Shown here piece after piece: positions 25,431 to 34,061 of a stretch of DNA of 64,000 nt. Each line of letters starts with the position of its first letter. Position 1 is the first letter of the stretch. Source of the DNA: an uncultured Clostridia bacterium. Lineage in GTDB: Bacteria > Bacillota > Clostridia > Christensenellales > Borkfalkiaceae. A program made the translations under genes and the position numbers. The notes beneath the pieces were generated by a model that did no database searches, was not told the DNA's origin, and worked only from the letters and a program-made list of their open reading frames with translations. The stretch covers positions 62,001-126,000 of the forward strand of contig CAKQQQ010000005.1 in NCBI GenBank assembly GCA_934271065.1. Direction: 5' to 3'.

Positions 25431-26486
25431 TTATCTTGCCGATTTAAGCGCGAATACGATATATCCGGTATTGAAAATGGAAGGTTGCGCAATCAGAACG
25501 GGTACGCGCCGAGTCTTGTTCTTCGCGTCGGTCTCTTCCGAAACGGTATCGCCGGAATTTACGGAGTTGGCGTAATAACAATACGCGAACGCTCTGCCGT
25601 AAGTGCCGGTGGTGGAAAACTTCACGCCCACGGCGTTAAACGCGTTTACCGCTTCACCGTAAAGCATAGTATCCTGCATTTTGACGAGTTTGACCGCGGA
25701 CTTCGCGTTGGCGTCGGCAAGAACGCCGGCGGCTACGGAAGTAAGAGTGCCGGATATAGCGTCTATTACGTTGAACGAGTGGGTAAAGTTGACGGCGTAA
25801 TCGAAGTTACGGAAAACGGTAAACAGAATATCGTTTTCCACGAAATCTTTTTTGGCGTACTTTTTAATCTCTACGGTTTTCTCGGTCTGCTTTTTAAGGT
25901 ATTTTTTGCTCGTTTCGTCGTTCGCCGTAACGTTTATCTTCGCGGTTTTGCCGTAATCTACCGTATACGAATAATCTATTTTCGCGAAATCGTTTTCGGA
26001 AGACGGCGAACCGCTGAGCGGAACGACGTTGACCGCCGTTCTTTTAACGCTTATCGGTTTGAACGACGAATCTATGCCGCGAAACTCGACTTCGGTTACG
26101 GTAACGTCCTTTTCAACGGCGTATTCTTTATTTTCGCCGTAAACGTACTTTCCGACGACCGTCAGCGTGGACGTGAATTTATACGAGTCGCCGCTATCGC
26201 TCGTCTTTATCGTCGTGACGTAAGACGAATGGGTTTCGTCTACGGAAAAAGAAAGATTAGGGTTGATAACGCCTATCTTGGGGAATTTGTCCGAATTGCC
26301 GCGCGTGTCTTCGCTTGCGTAAGAATACACGTCGTAATACAGAGTTTCGTCTACGGCGGCGACGCCGTTCACGGCTGCCCCTTTATCGAAATAGGTGGCG
26401 GAAAAGTTTTTTACGTTTTGCGCGCAACCGGCGGTAAAAATCGTCGCCGTTACGATTGCGAGCGCGCCCGCGATGAATTTTTTCAT
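25431..26486 (-). CDS. Lipoprotein of unknown function
   Basis: 351 residues. The N-terminus has a short signal peptide and lipobox (MKKFIAGALAIVTATIFTAGC), so it is a lipid-anchored outer-face protein with Cys21 as anchor. The mature part is rich in Ser, Thr, Val and Lys, with predicted beta strands and a low-charge tail. No enzymatic motif was recognised. GGAGTACC lies about nine bases before the ATG. It has a weak terminator behind it and a 450-base intergenic region before it, so it is a single-gene unit. It lies between the coat gene and a putative small RNA; neither neighbour suggests a job for it. Confidence 0.85.
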   Translation of the reverse strand: MKKFIAGALAIVTATIFTAGCAQNVKNFSATYFDKGAAVNGVAAVDETLYYDVYSYASEDTRGNSDKFPKIGVINPNLSFSVDETHSSYVTTIKTSDSGDSYKFTSTLTVVGKYVYGENKEYAVEKDVTVTEVEFRGIDSSFKPISVKRTAVNVVPLSGSPSSENDFAKIDYSYTVDYGKTAKINVTANDETSKKYLKKQTEKTVEIKKYAKKDFVENDILFTVFRNFDYAVNFTHSFNVIDAISGTLTSVAAGVLADANAKSAVKLVKMQDTMLYGEAVNAFNAVGVKFSTTGTYGRAFAYCYYANSVNSGDTVSEETDAKNKTRRVPVLIAQPSIFNTGYIVFALKSAR

Positions 26487-26590
26487 TATTAAGGTACTCC
26501 TGTCCCGATTATATTAACATATTCGCCCGTAAAAGTAAATGAAATACCGCCAAGCCCGCCGCAATTTTTTAATTTTTTCATCTTTCGCGC

Positions 26591-26630
26591 GCGTTTTTGC
26601 AAGGTTCGTATTGTTTTCGTCCGGCATCGG
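26591..26630 (+). repeat. Dispersed repeat R2, copy a
   Basis: About 39 bases beginning GCGTTTTTGCAAGGTTCG and ending GGCATCG. It matches a second copy at 55723-55761 (opposite strand) at about 35 of 39 positions and, more weakly, 34953-34982. The ATTGTT/AACAAT and TCCG/CGGA pairs make a small hairpin here. Confidence 0.65.
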
Positions 26631-26694
26631 ACAACAATAATATAACAAAAAATTTATAAAATATTTTATACTTAAAAAATCTGCTTAAAAACGC

Positions 26695-26723
26695 TTTACA
26701 ATTTTTTCGGAAAGGTTTATTAT
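26695..26723 (+). promoter_or_regulatory. Promoter of the putative small RNA
   Basis: TTTACA-N17-TATTAT. No open reading frame with a ribosome-binding site follows before the hairpin at 26806-26845. Confidence 0.6.
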
Positions 26724-26729
26724 GCAGGT

Positions 26730-26850
26730 GTAAATTGAATTTGCCCGTGCGGGCGTTCGGTTTACGTCGATTCGCTCATCATTTTCCCCCTTATCATATA
26801 TTTTTCAAACGGCAGTTCGCGGAGAGTTCCGCGGACTGCTGTTTGATTTA
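26730..26850 (+). ncRNA. Putative small non-coding RNA ending in a strong hairpin
   Basis: The promoter at 26695-26723 predicts a start near 26730. The transcript would carry a small GCCCG/CGGGC hairpin near 26743 and end with a 17-bp stem (26806-26845: CAAACGGCAGT with its complement, then CGCGG with its complement) followed by ATTTA. It does not match 6S, SRP, tmRNA or RNase P as far as I can read. It could equally be a leader or attenuator for the membrane protein gene 90 bases downstream. The rest of 26487-26938 is AT-rich with nothing else recognised. Confidence 0.45.
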
Positions 26851-26903
26851 CGCGGTTTTTACGCGTTATATCGCATAAACCTTATAAAAACGCCGCCGAT
26901 TCC

Positions 26904-26932
26904 TTGCTTTCTTGCGCGGTTTATTATATAAT
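26904..26932 (+). promoter_or_regulatory. Promoter of the membrane protein gene
   Basis: TTGCTT-N17-TATAAT. The expected start point, seven bases after the -10, is exactly the A of the ATG at 26939. Confidence 0.65.
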
Positions 26933-26938
26933 ATCGTT

Positions 26939-27886
26939 ATGAGAGTAAGAAACGTATTCGGCATAGTCGCCAGAAACTACATTCTTTATTACAAAACCTT
27001 AGCGTATAAAATCGCGGTGTTCGCCGTGTTCGCGTTTTTAACGGGGCTGACGCTTCAGGTCCGCTCGCGCGGGCTGTACGAAAAACTCTTCCCCGTACTC
27101 AAAGACGGACTGAACATCGTCAAAGCGGTTTTCGCTTCAAATCCGACCGACGAACTCGCCGCCAAACTCAGCGAGAGCCTTGACGCGCTTGCCAAATATC
27201 TGTCCGCAAGCGTGGGCGATATGCTGGTTACGGGGCTTATTATCTTCGCGCTGCTCTTCGCGCACCGTTTCTTTTCGGGTATCGCCGACAGCGTGTCGAT
27301 GATAACTCTCGACGGGTATATGGAAAGCCTTATCAAAAAGCCCTACTTCGCGACGGCGTTTGAAAATCTCGGCGTTATAGTAAAATATCTGCTGGTAGAA
27401 GTCTGCTTCGCAAGCGTTTACGCGCTCGCGGTGGTCGCGGCGGTTTACGGCTTGGCAAAATTACTCTTATCCGTAGCGCCGCTTATAACTCCGCTCGTAA
27501 CGCTGCTCGTCACGTTCTCTCTGCAAGGTCTGTACAATACGCTTACCAGCCAGTTTACGGCAAAGGCTCTTATAGAGAAAAAGCCCCTTAAAGTCGCGCT
27601 GAAAGAAGGTCTGCGCCCGCAAAAGGGATATTTCTGGAAAATGTACGCGTCGTACGCGCTTATAAACGTCGTGGTGTTTTATCTGTTCGCCACGACGCTG
27701 ATGTTCACGTTCGGCGTAGGCACTACACTCGTTCTGCCGTTCTCGTCGCTGTTCGTTTGCGGAATGAAAACCGTAGACTACTACGTCATTCATACCCGTA
27801 AATACTTCATCGATCTCGACACCATCATCGTACCGAAAGAACTCCGCGAAAACGACGAAAAAATGCTTAAAGACGTCGAAATCTGA
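26939..27886 (+). CDS. Multi-pass membrane protein of unknown function
   Basis: 315 residues from the ATG at 26939; a TTG nine codons earlier is within the promoter and is rejected. Six or so membrane segments can be seen: near 25-45 (IAVFAVFAFLTGLTLQV), 100-118 (GDMLVTGLIIFALLFAH), 150-180 (VIVKYLLVEVCFASVYALA), 185-210 (LLLSVAPLITPLVTLLVTF) and 250-285 (ALINVVVFYLFATTLMFTFGVG). The C-terminal tail is charged and cytoplasmic (PKELRENDEKMLKDVEI). No transporter or enzyme family was recognised. It is a single-gene unit ending in a good terminator. No ribosome-binding site is seen, in line with a leaderless message. Confidence 0.8.
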   Translation: MRVRNVFGIVARNYILYYKTLAYKIAVFAVFAFLTGLTLQVRSRGLYEKLFPVLKDGLNIVKAVFASNPTDELAAKLSESLDALAKYLSASVGDMLVTGLIIFALLFAHRFFSGIADSVSMITLDGYMESLIKKPYFATAFENLGVIVKYLLVEVCFASVYALAVVAAVYGLAKLLLSVAPLITPLVTLLVTFSLQGLYNTLTSQFTAKALIEKKPLKVALKEGLRPQKGYFWKMYASYALINVVVFYLFATTLMFTFGVGTTLVLPFSSLFVCGMKTVDYYVIHTRKYFIDLDTIIVPKELRENDEKMLKDVEI

Positions 27887-27906
27887 TTATCCGAGCATAA
27901 AAAATC

Positions 27907-27933
27907 AAGCCCCTTTTCAAAGGGGCTTTTTCA
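27907..27933 (+). terminator. Terminator of the membrane protein gene
   Basis: AAGCCCCTTT pairs with AAAGGGGCTT, followed by TTTTTC. Confidence 0.9.
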
Positions 27934-28061
27934 TATATAAAATTACGCTTTTGCGGGGGCCGCTTTTACACCGTATTAGCGGCGGCGACCTTTATATCGA
28001 CCGCTTTTACGCCGCGTTCGTACCGCGGTCGGCGGCAACGACATTTACGCCGCGGCGGCGG

Positions 28062-30641
28062 TCATTCGGTCAGCACGCACTCTTTGGGGATATACGCTAT
28101 ATACGGCGACGGCGCGGACGCGTACTCGTTCGCTCCGAACAACTTTTTCGCCGCGTAGGTTATATACAATTTTTTCTTCGCTCTCGTCAACGCGACGTAA
28201 AACACCCGCCTTTCTTCGGAATCGTCGCCCGACATACGCGACGGAAAGGACGGCATTTCGTCTTCGCCCGCGCCGGCGAGTATTACCGCGGAAAACTCGC
28301 AACCCTTTGACTGATGCACGGTTATTATCGGCGTTTTGTCGAGTTTTTTTATGACGGAATCGAGTTTGCTGCCCGACAAAGCCGCGTCGGAAAGAAAGGA
28401 CGAGATAGCCGCTATCGGGTTGTCGGCGTTGCCCGCGTCTTTTAGCGCGAGATACAGATCGTTAGCCGATTCTCTGTCTTCCGCAGACGAGTTTTCGCCC
28501 ACGAGCGAATAGGTAAACGCTATATCTCTCACGAGCGAGAAAATATCTCCGTTTTCCGCTTCGCAATAAAATCTCTTCATATTCTCGTAACAGCCCTTAA
28601 ACGCCGACAGGTTGGAACGCATTACCGTCTTTCTTACGCTTTCGGTGGGGATAACGTACCCGTCGAGCATCGCCGTAAGGCAACGCTCCGTCGCAACCAC
28701 GTCCGCAAACGCGTCGTGCGCGCGCTCGTTGATCACCCCGAACTTTTCGCACAGCGTGGCGAGTTTGTAATTCTTCTCGTTCTTGAAAAAGGTCTTGGCT
28801 ATGACGAGCGTATCGTAAAACCCAGCCGCGCCGAGCGCGACTTTTTCTCTTTTAGCGATCCGTTTCAGCACCGCGTCGTCGAACGCGGCGGAATTATGCC
28901 CCACGAGTACGCAACCGCGTATAAAATCGTTAAACCGCCTTATAGCCGTATTTACGGGAACGCCGCCGTGCGATTTAACGTATTCGAGATCGTAGCCGTG
29001 AGTAAGGTACGCTTCTTTTGAAATCTCCCGTTCGGGGATAACGAACTCGTTAAACTCTTCACGCTCGCCGTCTTTGCCGATTCTTACCGCCGCAATCTGA
29101 ACGGGCTCGTCTTCGGCAGGATTCGCGCCCGTGGTTTCAAGGTCGTACACCACGAGCGTGCCTTTCTCGTAAGCCGCCGTAAGCGAATGAAATCCGTCGC
29201 CGTAAACGTACGCGTCTTCGCGGAAAAAGTCGCCGAGAGACACGCCCGCCGCCCCGTACGCGTTTATCGCGGAAACGAGATCGGTCTTGACGGATTTGAC
29301 GAATCGTTTGCACACCCTGTCGAGCGCGGTTACGTCCGACGGGTTGACTATAAGCCTTAAAAACGCCGTAAAATCTTTAATAATCGGGCGTTTGTAAAAC
29401 GAGTTGTCCGCGTCGGCGGTAAAAAACGGTATTCTGCGCCCTTTTTCGAGCGACAGGTTAATTCTGTTAAGGCGTTTGTACAGCGCGGCGGCGTAACGGT
29501 TGGATCTCGTCATAACGCACAGGTCGCCGCGCTTTCCGTCGAAGTTTTCTATCAGCGAGAATATCTTTTTCGCTTCTTCGTCGGCGGAATCGAGCCCGTA
29601 CACTTCTATCTTTTCCGCGTCGGGAAAGGTCTCGGTTTTACCCGCGCTCTTTCGCCCGAACGCGTTTTCGATATACCCTTCCGCCGCGCGCCGCAAAAGT
29701 TTGGTGGAACGTCGGTTTTCGGTAAGGCGGATTTCGACGGGCGAAAAGTTCTTTTTATAATCGTCGAATATGCGTTTCGGATCAGAGCCGCGCCAGCCGT
29801 ATATGGTCTGATTTTCGTCTCCGCACAGCATTACCCGCGCCGACGAAAAGAAGTTTTTGATTATGGAATATTCGGTAAAATCAACGTCCTGCGCCTCGTC
29901 GAGAACGACGAGTTTATACTTATCGGTCTCCGCCCCGCCCGACGATATTATTTCTTTGGCGTAATATAACAGATCGTCGAAGTCTACGAGCGACGACGAA
30001 GAAAGCGCGTCGGCGTAACGCAGGCAGTATTCCTTGCCGCGCGTTTTAAGCAGATTGTAAAAATTATAGTCGGTTACCTGCGCGCCGTACTTGCGGTACG
30101 AAAACGCGTCGCAAAACTCGTCGCTACGCAACAGTTCGTTCACGGCGACGGCGTAACCTTCCGCGGACGAGTACGGAAAACCGAGTTCGTCCTTTTTCTT
30201 TTTTATAGCCGACAGTATCCGCGAAAACTGTTTTTCGGGCAAGGTCGTGAGTTTTTCCTTATCGTCCGTACGCTCGGCGATCATTCCGTCGGCGATACGT
30301 TTCAGCAGTTCGGCGGAATCCGAGTCGTCCACGACCGACACCGCGCTCGCCGCGCCCGATCGGCAAGAATATTCCTTTATTATCTCAAAACAAAAGCCGT
30401 GAACGGTATACGCGTTTACGGCGGTTTCGCCCGCGTAAGAAATTACGTCGCTTATTATCTCGTCGCGCGCTTTTACCGTGAACGAAATAAGCAGTATCTC
30501 TTCGGGCTTTATTCCTTTTTGCAACGCCCGCGCCACTTTATGGGCGAGCGTGAACGTCTTGCCCGTCCCCGCGGGGGCGAGCAACAACACGTTGCGGTCG
30601 AACGTCTCGACCGCCGTTTTCTGTCCGGCGTTGAGAGCCAT
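28062..30641 (-). CDS. UvrD/PcrA-type superfamily 1 helicase with an embedded DnaQ-like 3'-5' exonuclease domain
   Basis: 859 residues. Helicase motif I is LLLAPAGTGKTFTLAHK (about 18-34), motif II is VVLDEAQDVD (about 235-245), motif III near MLCGDENQTIYGWRGSDP (about 262-279), motif IV region RLTENRRSTKLLRRA. A complete DEDDh exonuclease is inserted at about 495-655: VVYDLETTGANP (Exo I), VLVGHNSAAFDDAVLKRI (Exo II) and RAHDAFADVVATERCL (Exo III). After it come motif V TVHQSKGCEFSAVILAG (about 777-793) and motif VI VFYVALTRAKKKLYITY (about 825-841). It probably unwinds and trims DNA in repair. The start MALNAGQKTAVETF is standard. Its nearest neighbour upstream is gltX. Confidence 0.92.
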   Translation of the reverse strand: MALNAGQKTAVETFDRNVLLLAPAGTGKTFTLAHKVARALQKGIKPEEILLISFTVKARDEIISDVISYAGETAVNAYTVHGFCFEIIKEYSCRSGAASAVSVVDDSDSAELLKRIADGMIAERTDDKEKLTTLPEKQFSRILSAIKKKKDELGFPYSSAEGYAVAVNELLRSDEFCDAFSYRKYGAQVTDYNFYNLLKTRGKEYCLRYADALSSSSLVDFDDLLYYAKEIISSGGAETDKYKLVVLDEAQDVDFTEYSIIKNFFSSARVMLCGDENQTIYGWRGSDPKRIFDDYKKNFSPVEIRLTENRRSTKLLRRAAEGYIENAFGRKSAGKTETFPDAEKIEVYGLDSADEEAKKIFSLIENFDGKRGDLCVMTRSNRYAAALYKRLNRINLSLEKGRRIPFFTADADNSFYKRPIIKDFTAFLRLIVNPSDVTALDRVCKRFVKSVKTDLVSAINAYGAAGVSLGDFFREDAYVYGDGFHSLTAAYEKGTLVVYDLETTGANPAEDEPVQIAAVRIGKDGEREEFNEFVIPEREISKEAYLTHGYDLEYVKSHGGVPVNTAIRRFNDFIRGCVLVGHNSAAFDDAVLKRIAKREKVALGAAGFYDTLVIAKTFFKNEKNYKLATLCEKFGVINERAHDAFADVVATERCLTAMLDGYVIPTESVRKTVMRSNLSAFKGCYENMKRFYCEAENGDIFSLVRDIAFTYSLVGENSSAEDRESANDLYLALKDAGNADNPIAAISSFLSDAALSGSKLDSVIKKLDKTPIITVHQSKGCEFSAVILAGAGEDEMPSFPSRMSGDDSEERRVFYVALTRAKKKLYITYAAKKLFGANEYASAPSPYIAYIPKECVLTE

Positions 30642-30725
30642 ATCTTCTCCTTCCGCGCTTCGGATTAAACCGCGACCGCTTTACGCAAGGCGTTAAACGA
30701 ATTAGACCGCGATTTTTACTCTGCG

Positions 30726-32171
30726 TTAAGCGGCGTTAAGCAGGGATAAGGAAAAGTCGATGCGTCTTAACGTCTCTTCTTTTCCTAGTAATGCCGCCAT
30801 TTCGGTCGCTCCGCCGGGCGTTACCGCGCAACCCGTGATCGCTATACGCATAATCCAGAAAAACGCGCCGCTTTTTACGCCCGCTTCCGCCGCGTTCGCG
30901 GAAAGCGTCGAATACAGCACGTCGTTCTCGAAAACGTCGATATTCGCGATATACTCCCTTATTTGGGGCAGCAGTTCTTTCGCAAGCGCGGCGGACGTCT
31001 TATTCTTTTTGTTATCGAACAAAGACAGGTCGTACTCGCTTATTTCCGCAAGTTTGTCGAGTTTTTCGGGTATTTCGCCGAAAGTTTCTATACGCGGCTG
31101 CATAAGTTTCGCCACCGCTTTAAGGTCGAATTTTTTATGCGCCGCAGATTGTTTTATAAACGGCAGAGCCTGCGCGTAAAACTCGTCTTCGCTAAGTTCC
31201 CTGATATACTCGCCGTTAAGCCAGCGGAGTTTGGTCTCGTCGAATATCGACGGGGATTTGGACACGCCGTCGAGCGAGAAGAGTTCGACCATTTCTTTAA
31301 GCGTCATCTTTTCGACGTTGCTGCCCTTGGGCGACCAGCCGAGCAACGCGACGTAGTTTATAATCGCTTCTTTAAGATAGCCCTTTTTAAGGAAGTCGTC
31401 GAAGTTGGCGTCGCCGTAACGCTTGGAAAGTTTGCGCGTGGAGTCTTTCATTATAGTGGGCAGATGGATATATACGGGACGTTCCCAACCGAACGCGTCG
31501 TACATAAGGTTATACTTGGGCGTGGAAGAAAGGTATTCCGTGCCGCGTATGACGTGCGTGATACGCATTAAGTGATCGTCCACCACGTTGGCGAAGTTGT
31601 AAGTGGGCATACCGTCGCTTTTTATAAGCACGTTGTCTTCGAGTTCGGAGTTGTCCACTTTAATATCCCCGTAAATCTCGTCGTGGTATTCGCTCACGCC
31701 CGTGGCGGGTACGTTCTGACGAATGACGTACGGCTCGCCCGCCGCAAGACGGCGTTCGACTTCTTCTTTCGGCAGACCGAGACAATGCTTGTCGTATTTT
31801 CTGTTGCCGTTTTCGTCGGTAAGACTTTCAAGCCGTTCCTTGTCGCAGAAACAGTAGTACGCGCCGCCCCGTTCCACGAGTTCCTTGGCGTACCTGGCGT
31901 AAATTTCCTTTCTCTCGCTCTGAACGTACGGGCCGTAATCTCCGCCGATGTCCGGACCTTCGTCCCAGATAAGCCCCGACTCGCGAAGCGAAGAATATAT
32001 AAGTTCGACCGCGCCTTCGACGTAGCGTTGACGGTCGGTGTCTTCTATACGGAGTATGAACTTCCCGCCGTTCTTTTTGGCGTAAAGGTATGCGTAAAGC
32101 GCGGTGCGAAGCCCGCCAAGATGCATAAAGCCCGTCGGACTGGGCGCAAATCTCGTTCTTACGGTTGACAT
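30726..32171 (-). CDS. gltX: Glutamyl-tRNA synthetase
   Basis: Class I synthetase charging tRNA-Glu (and possibly tRNA-Gln, then amidated). 481 residues from the ATG at 32171, which has AAGGAGA about eight bases upstream; the longer frame adds nine residues without a ribosome site. The HIGH-type motif is RFAPSPTGFMHLGGLRTALYAY (split at about 7-28). The KMSKS-type motif is STRKLSKRYGDANF (about 245-258). The C-terminal anticodon-binding region is normal. Specificity for Gln cannot be judged from this alone. Confidence 0.95.
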   Translation of the reverse strand: MSTVRTRFAPSPTGFMHLGGLRTALYAYLYAKKNGGKFILRIEDTDRQRYVEGAVELIYSSLRESGLIWDEGPDIGGDYGPYVQSERKEIYARYAKELVERGGAYYCFCDKERLESLTDENGNRKYDKHCLGLPKEEVERRLAAGEPYVIRQNVPATGVSEYHDEIYGDIKVDNSELEDNVLIKSDGMPTYNFANVVDDHLMRITHVIRGTEYLSSTPKYNLMYDAFGWERPVYIHLPTIMKDSTRKLSKRYGDANFDDFLKKGYLKEAIINYVALLGWSPKGSNVEKMTLKEMVELFSLDGVSKSPSIFDETKLRWLNGEYIRELSEDEFYAQALPFIKQSAAHKKFDLKAVAKLMQPRIETFGEIPEKLDKLAEISEYDLSLFDNKKNKTSAALAKELLPQIREYIANIDVFENDVLYSTLSANAAEAGVKSGAFFWIMRIAITGCAVTPGGATEMAALLGKEETLRRIDFSLSLLNAA

Positions 32172-32225
32172 TGTGAGTATTCTCCTTGAAAATTTCAAAA
32201 AATATTGAATATCGTTCGTTTTTAT

Positions 32226-32254
32226 TTTACCATAAAATAAAAAAAGTGTATAAT
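32226..32254 (+). promoter_or_regulatory. Promoter of the pepV unit
   Basis: TTTACC-N17-TATAAT, giving a leader of about 30 bases with a GGTGA site before the ATG. It is back to back with gltX. Confidence 0.65.
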
Positions 32255-32291
32255 GAATTTGAAGTAATTTTCAAAATTTTACGGTGATATT

Positions 32292-33563
32292 ATGAACGAA
32301 TACGTAAAAAAAGCCGTCGGCGATCTGAAAACGCTTATATCGATCCCGTCGGTACAGTCCGAACCGCAGGCGGGTTTTCCTTTCGGCAAAGCCGTCGGAG
32401 ACGCGCTCGCTTTCTTTTTGAAAACCGCCGAAGACGCGGGGTTTAAGACCGTCAACTACGACAACTATATCGGCGAAGTGGTTTTCGGCGACGGAAAGGA
32501 AGAAATCGGCGTGCTGTGCCATCTCGACGTAGTGCCTGCCGGCGACGAAAGCAAATGGATTTATCCGCCCTTTTCGGCTACCGAAGCGGACGGTAAAATT
32601 TACGGCAGGGGCGCGACGGACGATAAAGGTCCGGCGATGGTCTGCCTGTACGCGATGAAAGCGCTCAAAGACGAAGGCTACGTTCCGAATAAAAAAATAC
32701 GGCTCATACTCGGCTGCAACGAAGAGACGGGTTGGAAGTGCATAGAGCATTTCAATTCCGTATCAGAAATGCCCGAAAACGGGTTTTCGCCCGACGCGGA
32801 CTTCCCCGTGATTTACGCCGAAAAGGGCATTATGCCCCTTAAATTCACTTTCCCCAAACCGCGCGGGATCGTCTCGATAAGCGGCGGCGAACGCGTGAAT
32901 ATGGTCTGCGACCGTTGCGAAGCGAAAATAAAGGGCAATATCCCCCACCCCGAAAAATACGGGCTGGAAAAGATCGGCGAAAACGACTACGTCGCCTACG
33001 GCAAATCGGCGCACGGCTCTACGCCGCAACTCGGCGAAAACGCGATGCTGAAAATGCTCGACGCGCTCCGCGCGGAAAAGTTGATCGGCGACGATATTAT
33101 CCGACTTTTGTTCGACGATAAACTCGGTATGACCACGCTCAACGACCACTCGGGATTCCTTACGATGAGTCCCGACGTGATAGAAAGCGACGATGAAAAC
33201 GTCTACGTCTCGGTGGACGTGCGTTATCCCGTTACCGCTTTCGGCGACGAGATTCTGGCTAAATTCCGTAAACACGCTACCGTGGAAAGACTGTCGCACC
33301 AACTTCCGCTCTGCGCGGATAAAGAAGGCAAACTCGTTCGGACGCTTCTTAAAATCTATAACGACGTAACGGGCGAAACGGCTAAACCCGTGGCGATAGG
33401 CGGCGGAACGTACGCGCGCGCAATGAAAAACGGCGTCGCGTTCGGTCCTGAAACCGCAGGCACGGATTTTAAGATTCATCAGCCTAACGAGTTCGCGTCG
33501 ATTGAGAATATCGAACTTCAATTCTCCGTCTATAAGGCGGCTATCAAAGAGTTGTCGAAGTAA
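32292..33563 (+). CDS. pepV: M20 family dipeptidase, PepV/Xaa-His dipeptidase type
   Basis: Zinc peptidase that cuts dipeptides in the cytoplasm. 423 residues. Metal site: [19 protein letters not shown] (His near 76, Asp near 78), [13 protein letters not shown] with the second Asp (about 108-120), the catalytic Glu pair in [15 protein letters not shown] (about 140-154), then Asp in [16 protein letters not shown] and the His close to the C-terminus in [13 protein letters not shown]. This layout is that of PepV/Sapep. It directly abuts the next gene. Confidence 0.93.
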   Translation: MNEYVKKAVGDLKTLISIPSVQSEPQAGFPFGKAVGDALAFFLKTAEDAGFKTVNYDNYIGEVVFGDGKEEIGVLCHLDVVPAGDESKWIYPPFSATEADGKIYGRGATDDKGPAMVCLYAMKALKDEGYVPNKKIRLILGCNEETGWKCIEHFNSVSEMPENGFSPDADFPVIYAEKGIMPLKFTFPKPRGIVSISGGERVNMVCDRCEAKIKGNIPHPEKYGLEKIGENDYVAYGKSAHGSTPQLGENAMLKMLDALRAEKLIGDDIIRLLFDDKLGMTTLNDHSGFLTMSPDVIESDDENVYVSVDVRYPVTAFGDEILAKFRKHATVERLSHQLPLCADKEGKLVRTLLKIYNDVTGETAKPVAIGGGTYARAMKNGVAFGPETAGTDFKIHQPNEFASIENIELQFSVYKAAIKELSK

Positions 33564-34061
33564 ATGTTTATAAACACCCTTCCGCCGCTGACGCGAAACG
33601 TAACGTGCGCCGTTACGGGGCATAGAGTTATGAGACGGGATTTCAACCCGTCGGAACTCGAAAAAGAGTTGTCGGATATAGCAGACGACGGCTACGAGTA
33701 TTTTCTGATAGGAATGGCGCGCGGTTTCGACACCGAATGTTTTCACGCGCTCGAAGCCCTGCGCGAAAAAGGCAAGAACGTAAAGATAGTGGCGGTCGTA
33801 CCGTGCAAAGACCAGTCGGCAAGATTTCCCGCCGCGGCGAAAGAAGAGTACGCGCGTATGCTCGGCGTTGCGGACGAAGTTATCGCCGAACCGAGCGATT
33901 ATTTCGACGGTTGTATGTTAAGGCGCAACGATTTTCTCGTCGAGAACTGTTCGTTGCTGCTTGCGAACTACAACGGAATCAAAAAAGGCGGAACGTATTA
34001 CACGGTCAGGCGGGCGAGCGCGCTCGGCGTAACCGTGAGAGAATTCGGACGGAACTTATGA
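33564..34061 (+). CDS. DUF1273/SLOG superfamily protein (YpsA-like)
   Basis: 165 residues, a Rossmann-like SLOG fold. The N-terminal CAVTGHRVM (about 12-20) and the following ELSDIADDGYEYFLIGMARGFD match the nucleotide-derivative-binding loop of DUF1273. The rest (about 60-165) includes VKIVAVVPCKDQSARFPA and GGTYYTVRRASALGVTV. Members are thought to bind small nucleotide ligands; the function here is unknown. It begins directly at the pepV stop codon and ends in a four-base overlap with the next gene, so the three form one unit. Confidence 0.85.
   Translation: MFINTLPPLTRNVTCAVTGHRVMRRDFNPSELEKELSDIADDGYEYFLIGMARGFDTECFHALEALREKGKNVKIVAVVPCKDQSARFPAAAKEEYARMLGVADEVIAEPSDYFDGCMLRRNDFLVENCSLLLANYNGIKKGGTYYTVRRASALGVTVREFGRNL

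Noticed and set aside
26730..26850. 6S, SRP or tmRNA
   Set aside because: Length and the absence of the closing stem with a central bubble, of the SRP tetraloop region, and of a tag sequence rule these out by eye.
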